Of a stretch of DNA of 57,288 nt, positions 38,784 through 51,364 are shown one piece after another; the stretch's first letter is position 1; each line of letters starts with the position of its first letter. This DNA is from Basidiobolus meristosporus CBS 931.73 (Eukaryota > Basidiobolomycota > Basidiobolomycetes > Basidiobolales > Basidiobolaceae): positions 1-57,288 of the forward strand of contig MCFE01000566.1 in the NCBI GenBank assembly GCA_002104905.1, read 5' to 3'. The notes beneath the pieces are model-generated. The model was given only the letters and a program-made list of their open reading frames with translations, did not search any database and was not told where the DNA came from. The translations under genes were made by a program, and so were the position numbers.

Positions 38784-39233
38784 ATGCTATTTAGCTTTCT
38801 TATCGTATACCAACATCATACCTTGCTGATCCTGTTCATTATTCTCCTTAATATATACATATTCAAGTCCATACGTCACATCCTAAAAATAGTGCACCCG
38901 CTTGAAGATTCAAGTAGCCTTCCATACTCAACTGGCCACACTGCAAGTTGTTGGAGAAGGGTGGTGATTTTTGATGTTTATGTGAATTCGCCTCCAGAAG
39001 CCTTCCATGAACATAGTGTAGATGGTGCATGGCTGATAGAAGTTGCTACGAGCGGATTCCTGGGTGCCCCAAGAAAAACTAAACAAACCATACAGTTGGT
39101 GTATCCAATTGATCAGGAGGTTTTCAAAAGTATGTTTGAAGTTCTCCAGCCACTGGGGCATTTTGATGGAGGTGCCTATAATAAACAACCGGTCGATACG
39201 GTCCTCACTCCAGCATTAACGAAGTTACATTGA
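38784..39233 (+). CDS. Hypothetical 149-codon frame downstream of NUF2, doubtful
   Basis: An ATG 16 bases after the NUF2 stop opens a frame with a hydrophobic N-terminus (residues 3-27) and a more ordinary C-terminal half (GAWLIEVATSGFLGAPRK). No family recognised. It lies within the likely NUF2 3' untranslated region, so translation is doubtful. Confidence 0.22.
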   Translation: MLFSFLIVYQHHTLLILFIILLNIYIFKSIRHILKIVHPLEDSSSLPYSTGHTASCWRRVVIFDVYVNSPPEAFHEHSVDGAWLIEVATSGFLGAPRKTKQTIQLVYPIDQEVFKSMFEVLQPLGHFDGGAYNKQPVDTVLTPALTKLH

Positions 39234-39560
39234 GTATTTCTAGTCCGTCAAGGAATGGTACGCTATTCGGCAGAAACTAAACAGGCTCCAAACTCTAGTA
39301 TCTTGGAATATCGTTTGTTGGCCGAGAATGGGCCCGTGGGATGCTGCTTTTCTTAATATCTAGTTAAACCAGGCTGCATTATACTGAAGCCTAACACAGC
39401 TTCGGCTCTTTTATATACGAGTATTGAAGGCAAGCTATATCGAATCCAATCTAAACAGAACATAAAACAGAGTATGGCGCTCTCAATGAAATATACGTTG
39501 GTTTAATACAAGAGTTGTTCTACTAGTGAACATGAATAGTGAATATACGAATAATAGGCA
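39234..39560. other. Short gene-free stretch
   Basis: About 330 AT-rich bases before the small two-exon gene; nothing recognised. Confidence 0.55.
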
Positions 39561-40034
39561 TCAATCATAAGCTGAAGTGATTGCAGGATCCTCGCTAAGA
39601 GAGAAAGGAAAGTCGATTAGCTTCTTGAAGCTCTGGATCCCAGAAAAAATCGCTTGGACTTACCGAATAGATACACGAACATCGTACTTCGAGGCCGGGA
39701 TAGACTTTGGGGTTTTCAAAGTAAGAGGGTTGAATAAGCTTTCTGAGGTTCTGTTCGCGAGTGAGGGTGGGATCGATTGCTGCTGTTGTTGCTCTATCTT
39801 ACTTTCGAAGCCTGGTCGACGCAAGCTATGTTTGGCTGGGTTTTTGTCGAAGATGTCAAGATTGCGGAACGGATCAGCGGTGGATCTAGGAGGCATAGCA
39901 TATGGAAAGATCCAAGCTGATGAATGTATCTGCTTTGGTGGGCGAGTGAAGAAATCCATGGTGTTGGCTGCTGGGGGGACGCATTTGGAGGTGGAATATA
40001 GGTATTCACCTTCAGCTTGACTGTAGCGATTCAT
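39561..40034 (-). CDS. Small two-exon gene of unknown function, 134 residues
   Basis: Exon one runs 40034-39664 from an ATG; a GTAAGT donor and a CTCTCTTAG acceptor remove 69 bases, and exon two (39594-39561) adds REDPAITSAYD and a stop. The intron size, strong splice sites and matching phase argue for a real gene. The product is rich in Pro, Ser and aromatic residues (FTRPPKQIHSSAWIFPYAMP) and holds a run of five glutamines. I do not recognise the family and see no signal peptide or membrane helix. It lies 408 bases downstream of the kinase gene's stop, on the same strand. Confidence 0.55.
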
Positions 40035-40442
40035 TTGGGAAAGGTGTAGTGTAGTCAGAAACTGTGATCGCCCAGCTTAAAACGTTTTTTTCCTTTGCAT
40101 GGAATTGTTTTCATTTCATCACCAGTCAATAAGAATGCATTAATCAAGAATTACGAGTTGGTGAAATTTGGGCTTCGATAGTTGGATCCACTCTATTTGA
40201 ATCAAGTGCGAGAAATGTATTGAGTGCAAGGTATAAATTTATTAATCTAAGAAGCTCTACATGGAAAATCATGACCTCTGTGATCTGTACAATCTGGAAT
40301 CAATAGAACAGGAGTATTAGCTGTTCGGTTATTCGTCACGGACACTTCCGCTCCAACAGAATAAACGAATGTGCCTTGTGATTCCCGGTATATGCTAAGC
40401 TGTTTTTGATTGAACCCTGGCTCGAACAACGAGCCAGCTCCT
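40035..40442. other. Gap between the small gene and the kinase 3' end
   Basis: About 400 bases, probably the kinase 3' untranslated region and the promoter of the small gene. Nothing else recognised. Confidence 0.55.
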
Positions 40443-43400
40443 CTACGTGCTGCTGAACTTGTTGATTGTGTTGACAAGCTCATTGAACCGCAGTGGCTTG
40501 GTGACATATTCGTCCATCCCGGCACTGAGGCATTTCTCACGATCCCCGATCATTGCGTGGGCGGTAAGTGCGATGATTGGGATATGCATGCCAGTGATCC
40601 TTTCCATCTCGCGGATGCGCGCTGTAGCTTCGAACCCACCCATGATGGGCATCTGGAGATCCATCAATATCAGGTCAAACTTCGTGTTCTCCACCGCCTC
40701 TACCGCAAGAAGCCCATTAGACACGATCACAACCTCGTGGCCATGCTTTTCCAGGATTCTGACCGCAATCTTCTGATTCACAAGATTGTCCTCGGCAAGC
40801 AGAATCTTCATCTTCTTGGCGTTTACCTCTGTGGTTAAGGCTAGGTGGGATTCAAGAGCTGGCATCAATGCATTTGTGAGCTCGGTTATGTTGGCTGGGA
40901 CATTCATATAGGAGGTGATCAGCATATCAATGCAGCTCTTCATTTTCAATTTCATGGGCATCGTGATGGCTAGCAGTACCACCGGGACATAGCGAAGACA
41001 TGGATACTGGCGGATTTTTTCCACGTCCGACACTTCATCGACGACCACCATGTCGAAGAGCGGGGTTGTTGGCTTCGATGAGCTGGCTACGTTTACTGCC
41101 TCCTTCACCGAAGAGACCAGTACGGGCTTGAGCCTGAGCTCCTTCAACATCTCGAAGACAGTTAGGCTTTCCGGGTGCTTTTGGGTACTCAGGAATAGAA
41201 CGTTTCTGTTGCTGAACGAAACGATACGTTGCTCGATCTGCTCCGGAGGCATATGGCCGAGGGTGAACTCGGTTGTGAAATAAAAGTCACTGCCCTCCCC
41301 ATAGATGCTCTTAACCCACAGATCGCCGCCCATTAGATTGACCAGCTGCTTTGAGATGGACAAGCCAAGGCCAGTGCCTCCGTACTTCCGGGTGGTGGAC
41401 CCATCTGCCTGCGAGAATGTGTCAAAGATCAGGTTGAATTTGTCGCTCTGGATTCCGATGCCCGTATCCCCTACACAGAATGTCAGTACTGTTTTGTCCG
41501 CGGTGATCTTCTTTACAGTGGCCTGCAGGATCACTTGGCCTTCCGTGGTGAATTTGATTGCGTTCCCAACCAGATTGGTGATTACCTGGCGCAATCGCAA
41601 GGGATCCCCCACTAGCTGGTCGGGTATGTCTTTGTCTACGTCGTACACCAGGTCGAGCCTCTTCTGGTTGGCCTTCACCGCTAGAGTCTTCAGTACACCA
41701 AACACAGCATTCCTTAGAGAGAAGGGGATCTGCTCAATCATCAGCTTGCCTGCTTCGATTTTGGAGATATCCAGAATATCGTCGATGATTGTCAGCAAAG
41801 AGTTTGCGAGCTGATTAACGATAGTAAGGTTTTCTCTCTGCTGTCGGGTCAGGTCGGATTCCAAGGTGAGGCCGGTCATACCGATAATCCCATTCATTGG
41901 CGTTCGAATCTCGTGAGACATATTGGCCAAGAACTCGCTCTTGGCGCGGTTGGCAAGTTCGGCTGCCTCTCTCGCGGCTAGGTTTCTCTGGATGCTCTCC
42001 CTCAAGTTGTAGACCATCTGGTTGATCTTGGTTTTGAGCGAGTCCATCTCACCGGATGCCTCGACTGTGATGTATCTTGTGTAATCCCCGTCAGTCGCTG
42101 CGGCAGATATTTGGGCAAATGCTCTAACTTGCGTGGTGAGATTCGCTGCCATTGTGTTTACGTTGCTGGTTATTTCTTGCCAGATTCCTTTGACATCCTT
42201 CACTTGTGCCTGGACCCCCAGTTTACCTTCGGTACCAACTTCACGGGCCACACGGGTCACTTCTGCTGCAAATGTACTCAGTTGGTCCACCATGGTGTTG
42301 ATCGTGTTCTTCAGGTCCAAGACCTCTCCCTTCACATTGACCGTGATTTTCTTGGATAAGTCGCCACAAGCAACGGCCTTACATACATGTGCGATATCTC
42401 GAACTTGGGCGGTCAAATTCGATGCCATGGTATTAACATTGTCGGTAAGCTCTTTCCACGTGCCATCCACGTCTTTCACCACCGCTTGCCCACCCAGGAA
42501 TCCTTCTGTTCCTACTTCTCTGGCCACCCTGGTTACTTCGGCTGCAAAGATCCGTAATTGGTCCACCATAGAGTTGACCGTATTTTTCAACTCCAGAATT
42601 TCTCCTTTCACATCTACCGTGACCTTTTTCGATAGGTCACCGCGAGCAACTGCTGTTGTGACGGCTGCGATAGATCTCACTTGCCCGGTCAAATTGGCTG
42701 CCATGATGTTGACATTGTCAGTCAGATTTTTCCAGATACCTGCAACATCCTTCACTACAGCCTGGCCGCCAAGCTTCCCTTCGGTGCCAACCTCTAGGGA
42801 TACTCGTGTAACCTCTGTGGCAAACGTTTGGAGCTGATCAACCATGGTGTTTATCGTGTTCTTGAGATCTAGCATCTCTCCTTTAACGTCGACGGTTACC
42901 TTCTTGGACAAGTCTCCACAGGCTACGGCTTTGCTAACGTTTGCTATGTCACGGACCTGATCGGTCAAGTTGGCAGCCATTGTGTTTACATTGTCCGTTA
43001 GCTCCTTCCATGTACCTCCGACATCTTTTACAATGGCTTGTCCTCCTAGTTTTCCCTCCGTACCCACTTCACGAGCGACACGGGTCACCTCCGCTGCGAA
43101 AGTCCGCAACTGGTCAACCATGGAATTAACCGTTGTTTTAAGCTCATTAATCTCGCCTTTTACGTCAACCGTGATTTTCTTGGAGAGATCACCGCACGCC
43201 ACCGCAGTAGTAACTTCGGCAATTGAGCGCACCTGGCCCGTGAGATTCGCTGCCATGATGTTAACATTGTCTGTTAATTCTTTCCATATACCCGCAACTC
43301 CTTTGACTATGGCTTGACCTCCAAGCTTTCCTTCGGTACCAACTTCAAGTGATACTCTCGTTACCTCGGTGCCAAATGTTTGCAGTTGGTCAACCATGGT

Positions 43401-46400
43401 GTTGATAGTATTTTTAAGGTCCAGCATCTCCCCTTTGACATCCACGGTAACCTTTTTCGAAAGGTCGCCTACAGAGATTGCTTTGCTAACATGAGCAATA
43501 TCGCGAACTTGTGCGGTGAGATTCAAAGCCATCATGTTGACGTTTTCTGTCAGGTCTTTCCAGGTTCCACCTACATCCTGGACTACAGCTTGTCCTCCTA
43601 GCTTCCCTTCTGTGCCGACCTCACGTGCTACTCTAGTCACTTCAGCAGCAAAGGTTCGGAGTTGGTCAACCATAGTGTTGATGGTTAATTTCAGATCCAG
43701 AATTTCGCCTTGGACGTTAACAGTAACCTTCTTGGAGAGATCACCGGTAGCTACGGCTTTGCTGACACTTGCAATATCTCGTACTTGGCTAGTCAGATTC
43801 CACGCCATCATGTTGACATTTTCAGTCAAGTCTTTCCAAGTACCTCCGACATCTTTTACTATGGCCTGGCCACCAAGCTTCCCTTCGGTGCCGACTTCTC
43901 TGGCCACTCGAGTCACCTCGGAGGCAAATGTCTGCAACTGGTCCACCATGGTGTTGATCGTCACCTTCAGCTCGTTGATCTCTCCTTTCACATCCACAGT
44001 GACCTTTTTGGACAGATCTCCACGAGCAACCGCTTTACTCACATTGGCTATATCGCGGACTTGTGCAGTCAAGTTCGATGCCATCAGATTTACATTTTCT
44101 GTGAGGTCTTTCCAAGTTCCACCGACATCCTTGACAACTGCCTGCCCGCCTAGTTTTCCTTGAGTACCGACTTCTCTCGCAACCCTGGTCACTTCGGATG
44201 CGAAGGTTTGCAGTTGGTCAACCATAGTATTGATGGTATTTTTCAGTTCAAGAATTTCGCCTTTGACATTAACTGTGACCTTCTTGGATAGATCGCCTCG
44301 AGCCACTGCTTTACTGACATTGGCTATGTCCCGGACTTGGCCGGTTAAGTTAGATGCCATCAGATTGACATTGTCGGTGAGGTCTTTCCAGGTGCCTCCA
44401 ATATCTTTTACTATGGCCTGGCCACCAAGCTTGCCTTCAGTACCGACTTCTCTGGCCACTCGAGTCACCTCGGATGCAAATGTCTGCAACTGGTCCACCA
44501 TGGTGTTGATCGTCACCTTGAGCTCGTTGATCTCTCCTTTCACATCCACAGTGACCTTTTTGGACAGATCTCCACGAGCAACCGCTTTGCTCACATTTGC
44601 TATGTCCCGCACCTGATTGGTAAGATTGGAAGCCATCATATTCACGTTGTCAGTCAGATCCTTCCAGGTTCCGCCAACATCTTTGACAACCGCTTGTCCA
44701 CCAAGCTTACCCTCTGTACCGACTTCTCTGGCCACTCGAGTCACCTCGGATGCGAATGTCTGCAACTGGTCCACCATGGTGTTGATCGTCATCTTGAGCT
44801 CGTTGATCTCCCCTTTCACATCCACAGTGACCTTTTTGGAGAGATCCCCAACAGAAATGGCTTTACTCACATGTGCGATGTCTCTTACTTGGTTGGTCAA
44901 GTTAGATGCCATCAGATTGACATTGTCGGTGAGGTCTTTCCAGGTGCCTCCAACATCTTTGACAACTGCTTGTCCACCAAGTTTACCCTCTGTGCCGACT
45001 TCTCTGGCCACTCGAGTCACCTCGGATGCAAATGTCTGCAACTGGTCCACCATGGTGTTGATCGTCACCTTCAGCTCGTTGATCTCTCCTTTCACATCCA
45101 CAGTGACCTTTTTGGACAGATCTCCACGAGCAACCGCTTTGCTCACATTTGCTATGTCCCGCACCTGATTGGTAAGATTGGAAGCCATCATATTCACGTT
45201 GTCAGTCAGATCCTTCCAGGTTCCGCCAACATCTTTGACAACCGCTTGTCCACCAAGCTTACCCTCTGTACCGACTTCTCTGGCCACTCGAGTCACCTCG
45301 GATGCAAATGTCTGCAACTGGTCCACCATGGTGTTGATCGTCATCTTGAGCTCGTTGATCTCCCCTTTCACATCCACAGTGACCTTTTTGGAGAGATCCC
45401 CACGAGCAACCGCTTTACTCACATTTGCAATGTCACGTACTTGCGCAGTAAGATTGGACGCCATGAGGTTGACATTCTCGGTGAGATCTTTCCAAGTTCC
45501 ACCGACATCCTTGACCACAGCCTGGCCACCAAGCTTGCCTTCTGTTCCAACCTCTCTTGCTACCCTGGTGACTTCCGAGGCAAATGTCTGCAGTTGATCT
45601 ACCATTGTGTTAATAGTGTTCTTGAGATCGAGCATTTCGCCCTTTACGTTCACCGTAACCTTCTTTGAGAGATCACCTCGTGCCACCGCCTTGCTCACAT
45701 TTGCTATATCTCGAACTTGGTTGGTAAGGTTTGAGGCCATCATGTTTACTTTGTCGGTCAAATCTTTCCAGGTGCCTCCAACATCTTTTACTATGGCCTG
45801 GCCACCAAGCTTTCCTTCGGTGCCGACTTCTCTGGCTACCCGAGTCACCTCGGATGCAAATGTCTGCAGCTGGTCCACCATGGTGTTGATCGTCATCTTG
45901 AGCTCGTTGATCTCCCCTTTCACATCCACAGTGACCTTTTTGGAGAGATCCCCAACAGAAATGGCTTTACTCACATGTGCGATGTCTCTTACTTGGTTTG
46001 TCAAGTTAGATGCCATCAGATTGACATTGTCGGTGAGGTCTTTCCAGGTGCCTCCAACATCTTTGACAATGGCCTGGCCACCAAGTTTGCCTTCAGTACC
46101 GACTTCTCTGGCCACCCTAGTAACCTCGGATGCGAATGTCTGCAACTGGTCCACCATGGTGTTGATCGTCATCTTGAGCTCGTTGATCTCTCCTTTCACG
46201 TCCACAGTAACCTTTTTGGAGAGATCCCCAACAGAAATGGCTTTACTCACATGTGCGATGTCTCTTACTTGGTTGGTCAAGTTAGATGCCATCAGATTGA
46301 CATTGTCGGTGAGGTCTTTCCAGGTGCCTCCAACATCTTTGACAACTGCTTGTCCACCAAGTTTACCCTCTGTGCCGACTTCTCTGGCCACTCGAGTCAC

Positions 46401-48284
46401 CTCGGATGCAAATGTCTGCAACTGGTCCACCATGGTGTTGATCGTCACCTTCAGCTCGTTGATCTCTCCTTTCACATCCACAGTGACCTTTTTGGATAGA
46501 TCTCCACGAGCAACCGCTTTGCTCACATTTGCTATGTCCCGCACCTGATTGGTAAGATTGGAAGCCATCATATTCACGTTGTCAGTCAGATCCTTCCAGG
46601 TTCCGCCAACATCTTTGACAACCGCTTGTCCACCAAGCTTACCCTCTGTACCGACTTCTCTGGCTACCCGAGTCACCTCGGATGCAAATGTCTGCAACTG
46701 GTCCACCATGGTATTGATCGTCATCTTGAGCTCGTTGATCTCCCCTTTCACATCCACAGTGACCTTTTTGGAGAGATCCCCACGAGCAACCGCTTTACTC
46801 ACATTTGCAATGTCACGTACTTGCGCAGTAAGATTGGACGCCATGAGGTTGACATTCTCGGTGAGATCTTTCCAAGTTCCACCGACATCCTTGACCACAG
46901 CCTGGCCACCAAGCTTGCCTTCTGTTCCAACCTCTAGTGATACCCTGGTGACTTCTGTTGCGAATGTCTGCAATTGGTCTACCATAGTATTGATAGTCGT
47001 TTTTAATTCGTGAATTTCGCCTTTAACATCAACTGTAACCTTCTTCGATAAGTCACCTCTGGCAACTGCCTTGCTTACGTTGGCAATATCTCTCACTTGT
47101 GCTGTAAGATTGGAGGCCATCAAATTTACATTGTCTGTCAGTAGTTTCCAGGTTCCATCTACACCAGGAACTTCAGCTTGGACACCAAGTTTTCCTTCTG
47201 TTCCCACTTCATGGGCAACGCGAGTTACTTCAGAGGCAAATGAGTTCAGCTGATCTACCATTGTGTTGATAGTGTTCTTCAAAACGAACGTTTCGCCCTT
47301 TACATCCACCGATATCTTCTTAGATAGGTCTCCGCACGCCACTGCTGTGCATACTTCAGTGATATCACGAACTTGCTCAGAGTGGCTTGAAGCCACGCGA
47401 TTCAAGTTGATCATCATCTCTTTCCAGGATCCACCCCATTTACGAGTTTCACCTTGAATACATAATTTACCCATTTCGGCCATTTCACGTCCAACATGTA
47501 ATACTTCGGAGGAAAGCTCCTCCAAGCGGTCGGCCATACTGTTAATCGCGTTCTTCAAAGCCAAAGTAGATCCGGTAGCTTCTGTACACACAATACGCTG
47601 AGAGAGGTCGCCATTTGTAATGGCAATGGCAACTTTAGTACACTCGTCCATACAGTTTGAACAAGTGCTCTTTGAGTTACTGGATGGTGTGAGAGGATGA
47701 ACATCGTCAAGTTCATCGTCATAGTCCTCGCCAGAGGCAGAGGTGCAAGAAGAGGAGAGCGACTCCGCTTCTGAATGCTTACCCGAAATGTAGGTTGGTA
47801 GATGTGGACCCACTTGGGATACAAGTAGCTCAAGGGAATTGGAAATGCCCTGATCGTTGTCCAGGTGGGAGGAGAATTTGCCTTGCCCTTCCGGAGTATG
47901 GGTCTCTCGTTGTCTGGCGAGATAATCACACTCCGCGGAATCCCCATTGGAGCCTATCGGTAAGTACGGGCGGGGGTTGGTCACCTCACTAGGAGGAGGA
48001 ATTCTACCATAACGTTGCTGGTATCTCTCCAACTCCTTTTCCAAGAATAGTTGGCGACGCAACACCTGTTGAAGGGCCTTTTCCACCTGCATCTCGACCT
48101 CCGAAGACCCACGGTTGAGAGAGTAGGTGTATTTGTTTGGGCTGTCGTGGCCCATGGAAGCCAGAATCTCACCCACGTATGTTAAAAAATCGGCTCCCAT
48201 GTTGGTAGTTGTAGTGTGGATTACTGCGTCGGATGCGAATTTATCCTCGGTGACCACAGATAATCGGCGAGAGGCGAAGGTCAT
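40443..48284 (-). CDS. Giant group III hybrid histidine kinase (Nik1/Os-1 type)
   Basis: Fungal osmosensing kinases of this group feed the HOG MAP-kinase phosphorelay and are the target pathway of phenylpyrrole and dicarboximide fungicides. Intronless, 2613 residues, about twice the usual length of about 1300. Order: a 210-residue N-terminal region with a coiled-coil segment and an acidic serine-rich stretch; a divergent HAMP unit ([17 protein letters not shown]); nineteen 92-residue HAMP repeats at about residues 304-2051; a final HAMP-like unit ([20 protein letters not shown]); HisKA with the H-box [17 protein letters not shown], phospho-acceptor His2124; an HATPase domain ([29 protein letters not shown]); and a receiver domain (LLAEDN, phospho-acceptor Asp2542 in LILMDLQMP, lysine in YVTKPL). 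All catalytic residues are present, so it should be active. No transmembrane segment seen, as expected for this cytosolic class. Confidence 0.97.
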   Translation of the reverse strand: MTFASRRLSVVTEDKFASDAVIHTTTTNMGADFLTYVGEILASMGHDSPNKYTYSLNRGSSEVEMQVEKALQQVLRRQLFLEKELERYQQRYGRIPPPSEVTNPRPYLPIGSNGDSAECDYLARQRETHTPEGQGKFSSHLDNDQGISNSLELLVSQVGPHLPTYISGKHSEAESLSSSCTSASGEDYDDELDDVHPLTPSSNSKSTCSNCMDECTKVAIAITNGDLSQRIVCTEATGSTLALKNAINSMADRLEELSSEVLHVGREMAEMGKLCIQGETRKWGGSWKEMMINLNRVASSHSEQVRDITEVCTAVACGDLSKKISVDVKGETFVLKNTINTMVDQLNSFASEVTRVAHEVGTEGKLGVQAEVPGVDGTWKLLTDNVNLMASNLTAQVRDIANVSKAVARGDLSKKVTVDVKGEIHELKTTINTMVDQLQTFATEVTRVSLEVGTEGKLGGQAVVKDVGGTWKDLTENVNLMASNLTAQVRDIANVSKAVARGDLSKKVTVDVKGEINELKMTINTMVDQLQTFASEVTRVAREVGTEGKLGGQAVVKDVGGTWKDLTDNVNMMASNLTNQVRDIANVSKAVARGDLSKKVTVDVKGEINELKVTINTMVDQLQTFASEVTRVAREVGTEGKLGGQAVVKDVGGTWKDLTDNVNLMASNLTNQVRDIAHVSKAISVGDLSKKVTVDVKGEINELKMTINTMVDQLQTFASEVTRVAREVGTEGKLGGQAIVKDVGGTWKDLTDNVNLMASNLTNQVRDIAHVSKAISVGDLSKKVTVDVKGEINELKMTINTMVDQLQTFASEVTRVAREVGTEGKLGGQAIVKDVGGTWKDLTDKVNMMASNLTNQVRDIANVSKAVARGDLSKKVTVNVKGEMLDLKNTINTMVDQLQTFASEVTRVAREVGTEGKLGGQAVVKDVGGTWKDLTENVNLMASNLTAQVRDIANVSKAVARGDLSKKVTVDVKGEINELKMTINTMVDQLQTFASEVTRVAREVGTEGKLGGQAVVKDVGGTWKDLTDNVNMMASNLTNQVRDIANVSKAVARGDLSKKVTVDVKGEINELKVTINTMVDQLQTFASEVTRVAREVGTEGKLGGQAVVKDVGGTWKDLTDNVNLMASNLTNQVRDIAHVSKAISVGDLSKKVTVDVKGEINELKMTINTMVDQLQTFASEVTRVAREVGTEGKLGGQAVVKDVGGTWKDLTDNVNMMASNLTNQVRDIANVSKAVARGDLSKKVTVDVKGEINELKVTINTMVDQLQTFASEVTRVAREVGTEGKLGGQAIVKDIGGTWKDLTDNVNLMASNLTGQVRDIANVSKAVARGDLSKKVTVNVKGEILELKNTINTMVDQLQTFASEVTRVAREVGTQGKLGGQAVVKDVGGTWKDLTENVNLMASNLTAQVRDIANVSKAVARGDLSKKVTVDVKGEINELKVTINTMVDQLQTFASEVTRVAREVGTEGKLGGQAIVKDVGGTWKDLTENVNMMAWNLTSQVRDIASVSKAVATGDLSKKVTVNVQGEILDLKLTINTMVDQLRTFAAEVTRVAREVGTEGKLGGQAVVQDVGGTWKDLTENVNMMALNLTAQVRDIAHVSKAISVGDLSKKVTVDVKGEMLDLKNTINTMVDQLQTFGTEVTRVSLEVGTEGKLGGQAIVKGVAGIWKELTDNVNIMAANLTGQVRSIAEVTTAVACGDLSKKITVDVKGEINELKTTVNSMVDQLRTFAAEVTRVAREVGTEGKLGGQAIVKDVGGTWKELTDNVNTMAANLTDQVRDIANVSKAVACGDLSKKVTVDVKGEMLDLKNTINTMVDQLQTFATEVTRVSLEVGTEGKLGGQAVVKDVAGIWKNLTDNVNIMAANLTGQVRSIAAVTTAVARGDLSKKVTVDVKGEILELKNTVNSMVDQLRIFAAEVTRVAREVGTEGFLGGQAVVKDVDGTWKELTDNVNTMASNLTAQVRDIAHVCKAVACGDLSKKITVNVKGEVLDLKNTINTMVDQLSTFAAEVTRVAREVGTEGKLGVQAQVKDVKGIWQEITSNVNTMAANLTTQVRAFAQISAAATDGDYTRYITVEASGEMDSLKTKINQMVYNLRESIQRNLAAREAAELANRAKSEFLANMSHEIRTPMNGIIGMTGLTLESDLTRQQRENLTIVNQLANSLLTIIDDILDISKIEAGKLMIEQIPFSLRNAVFGVLKTLAVKANQKRLDLVYDVDKDIPDQLVGDPLRLRQVITNLVGNAIKFTTEGQVILQATVKKITADKTVLTFCVGDTGIGIQSDKFNLIFDTFSQADGSTTRKYGGTGLGLSISKQLVNLMGGDLWVKSIYGEGSDFYFTTEFTLGHMPPEQIEQRIVSFSNRNVLFLSTQKHPESLTVFEMLKELRLKPVLVSSVKEAVNVASSSKPTTPLFDMVVVDEVSDVEKIRQYPCLRYVPVVLLAITMPMKLKMKSCIDMLITSYMNVPANITELTNALMPALESHLALTTEVNAKKMKILLAEDNLVNQKIAVRILEKHGHEVVIVSNGLLAVEAVENTKFDLILMDLQMPIMGGFEATARIREMERITGMHIPIIALTAHAMIGDREKCLSAGMDEYVTKPLRFNELVNTINKFSST
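42132..47375 (-). repeat. Nineteen tandem 276-bp HAMP-coding repeats
   Basis: Counting from the codon for the Q of each QVRDI/QVRSI start, the array spans 5244 bases, exactly nineteen times 276 (92 codons), so no unit carries an insertion or deletion. Each unit has GDLSKK, a VxGE(I/M) turn, (I/V)N(T/S)MVDQL and the second HAMP-like half (EVGTEGKLG ... TWK(D/E)LTxNVNxMAxNLT). The outermost units are the most divergent, the central ones nearly identical. Confidence 0.95.
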
Positions 48285-51200
48285 GAACAGTCAAGATTAC
48301 AAGAAAATTTAAAATTACAAGGGGAGGTGCCGAGAATGTGCAAAGCTACTATTCACTCTATAGGTCACAATATGGTACAGGCGGTATATAAGTTGAAGAA
48401 ATCCGCACGATATAACCGCGAATAAGCTCGATTCGGCTGCGTTGGTGAATCCGGTTGTAAATTGTTGTGTCTGATGGTAGGGCTTTCAAAGAAAGAAGAC
48501 TGGGATATTCTAATGGTCGGGAGCAACGAATAAACCTGATTGATTACGATAAAGGCGTTAAAACCTATAGACAACCTGAAAGAGGTGAGGGAGGAATATC
48601 GTCAACCAAAAACGAGCAGACTGGAGGTTAATAAAGGTGTGGCGAGTGCGTTTTTTATACTGATTCCTATTCTACTGTAGTATTCGGATTTCAGGGAGTA
48701 CAAGTCCAGTAAGCAATGCAATAAGTAGCAATGATGACATACTTTGCCAGCAAACATAATATGTACTTATTTAAGAGTTTAGGAGCAGGTAACAGGTTGA
48801 ACTCTGGGACCTTTCCATTCAATAGAGCCGTACATCAAAATGGAAATTAGTCAAAGACATGGTGATATCAAGAAATCATGGCGTCTCACAGAGGGCCAAT
48901 CTAAATGCGATCATTAAAAATCCCATTTCCCTGGAAACCCACCAAGTAATAGGAACATCACAGGTGGAATTAGAGTTTGCCACACATATCCCCATGAACA
49001 AACAACATGCATGTTGGTATCTTAATGACGGGCCAAACAAGAGGAGAATAGCCAGACGATCGATGGGTGGAACACGGACATGTGCATGGAAAACCTCCAT
49101 CTATACATAATAGATAGACTCCGTAAACCTAATACATAATCGGCCCCAGCCACATGTCCCCTCAGCAGTTTGCCTTGGTGACATGGATAAAGGCTATCTA
49201 AGACCAAGATTTCCATATTTCTCTTTGGTCGCACCAGCATATCCACCCGATTGCCAACGATCGGCAATTGAACGAAGTGTTATCGGTGGCTAACAGCACT
49301 GGCCAAGGATTTGGAAAGCAACAGCACTGATTGGCCATCACCAGCCTGTTCACCAACCAACTCCCAGGGATACACGAGATGTGGGTCTTTATCAAATGCG
49401 TACTGAGGATTGATTTTCCAAAGGGGATGGTGAGCGGACGATATGGCGAAAGAACTGTGGAAAACGTGCAACAGCATTAACGTAGCGGCCGCTCCGAACC
49501 CACGACTTACCATTCAGCAGTACATGAACACTGCATGCTATTCGGATTCGTAGGAGATCTCGAAAAACTTCCGGATACTGATGCACTGTATCTTGGCTTA
49601 CTGGGTGGGCATTTCCTTCGAAGACTGCGCATCCCAATTCTATTAGGTGCTCAATGCTGATTACAGAATATCCCTTATTTCAGTGTACTATTCGATTGCT
49701 GCCAAGGTGGTGCAGATTACGCCCTATGCGCGGCTCAGACAGAACATACCCAATCCATGATCACTGAACTGTTATATGGAAGAGTTACACCACATATACC
49801 TGAGCCAAGTAACCCCATGACATAGGGGTACCATGGGCGAAAGCACCACCAGGGTGCATTCTGACGGATTCCGAGGAAAAGTCCGTCCACAAGCTGTCCC
49901 AAGGATCCTGGCTTGCTCCATGATGGCCAATGCATCTAGACTTCCATATATTTGTTCAACCTTTGAAGAGGCCACTCATTGTTGGCCGAACCCAAATTTC
50001 CACAAACGCCAATGCCCGCCTGGGTTACACACCGAGTGATTTCTGCCATGTCCAGCACCAGCCATACACAGGACGCGACGCCTGGTTTCAGTGCAGCAAA
50101 TGTGAGCATCATTATGTAAGTCTCACTTACCATCCACCAAATATGGTATCCTGTTAATAACCCTAATTGTCGATATTTCTTCCGTCTGGGAGATTCCGGC
50201 GCCTTCCCAGTCACCTCTCCTGATCATAACTCTAGGTTTCGAACCGGGGCATCGAATTACGTCAGTTTCCCTCCGTCCCACAGTTGGTGACCAAGTACTG
50301 TTAACCGGGCGCGGTCAGGTCCACGTGAATCAATTGTTGTATCTGAGCCCCACAGCATGATTTTCCCTGGCCAAAATCCCAGGTAGGCAGGCTGAATCGG
50401 CAACTGTGCTGATTGGTTGGATAATCTATTCAGACGAGGCCTTCTGACACCTGACCTGACCTGACCTTACCATGATCTCCTGGTGTCGTGCGAAGGCGCA
50501 GAAGCGTTCGGGGCCGATGAGGGATTGAGGGATTGTCAGGAATTACTGGGAGTATGGGCACATGCTAAACACGTCTCGGGCAGGCTCGTGTTGCACCGAT
50601 CCCGGCATCGCCAAAGTCCCTTCTGAACTGGACTTTTCACCTTGAAGGGAAGTTGTTGAAGTGTCGCGAGAATAGGGTTACGGGTATAGGGTAGACCCAA
50701 GCGTCCAGAACACTCCCTTCTGAATTGGTTCATACAGCGTTTGGCTTAATAACTGACCAGGTTGCAAATCTCCCCTAATCATTCGGCCTGGAAGGTGCAT
50801 GAGTCGTACTTGCACCGTCTGAAATCCGGAAAGCGCCCTTGTGCTGCTAGCTTCAGCCGGATGCTTTGACGCTCCCATGAATTGCCGTTCCGTTTGCGTA
50901 CCTGTTTGCACTTTTCAACCTCACCCTATCATTGCGTTACTATTGCTGCTTGCTTTACCCCCTTTGGAACTAAGGCGCTCCTTCACTGAGTTGGGGTGCT
51001 TGGGGCATTCATCACCAGTAACCATTCACTCTTGGCCGGCCATTTCATTGGCCTATGGTGCTGGGTGGAAAAGATATAATTGGCCACCATGTAATTCTCA
51101 AGTGGTTGTTGCAATCTCTTTGGGCTAGGTGGTCATTATTTCCAGGATGACTGCTCAAAACCCATCTGGATGGATACTAATACACATACTTATCAACATC

Positions 51201-51328
51201 TCTGTACATGAGTGAAGTTTTTATGTCTATTTAATGGACTTATTGCATTGCTCAACCTGATTGTAGTGCCTCTGCATGCCACATAGGCCATGGAGTGCAA
51301 GGTTACAATAGGAACCAACCTGCATCCT
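48285..51328. other. Gene-free stretch between the kinase and the Copia elements
   Basis: About 3 kb with no frame I can support on either strand. It includes the kinase upstream region, a short CCTGA-type direct repeat near 50447-50470, and two similar 10-base motifs (CCCTTCTGAA) near 50619 and 50714. A tRNA-B-box-like run near 50230 lacks the rest of a tRNA. It may hold old transposon sequence too decayed to name. Confidence 0.5.
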
Positions 51329-51352
51329 GTGAGTACTAAATATAGTACTCAC
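51329..51352. repeat. Ten-base inverted repeat beside the transposon breakpoint
   Basis: GTGAGTACTA, four bases (AATA), then its perfect reverse complement. It sits about 12 bases before the point where similarity to the downstream Copia element begins. Confidence 0.85.
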
Positions 51353-51364
51353 TCCTTGTCCAAG

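Noticed and set aside
42100-47450. Many open frames on the plus strand opposite the kinase, up to 324 codons
   Set aside because: They mirror the 92-codon repeats in antisense and repeat with the same period; typical shadows of a long strongly biased gene.
40443-48284. Possibility that the HAMP array is a CRISPR or other spacer-repeat array
   Set aside because: Period is 276 bases with coding sequence throughout and no spacers; it is a protein repeat.
50225-50250. B-box-like GGTTCGAAACC on the minus strand
   Set aside because: T-stem pairing fails and no D arm or anticodon arm is found at the right distance.
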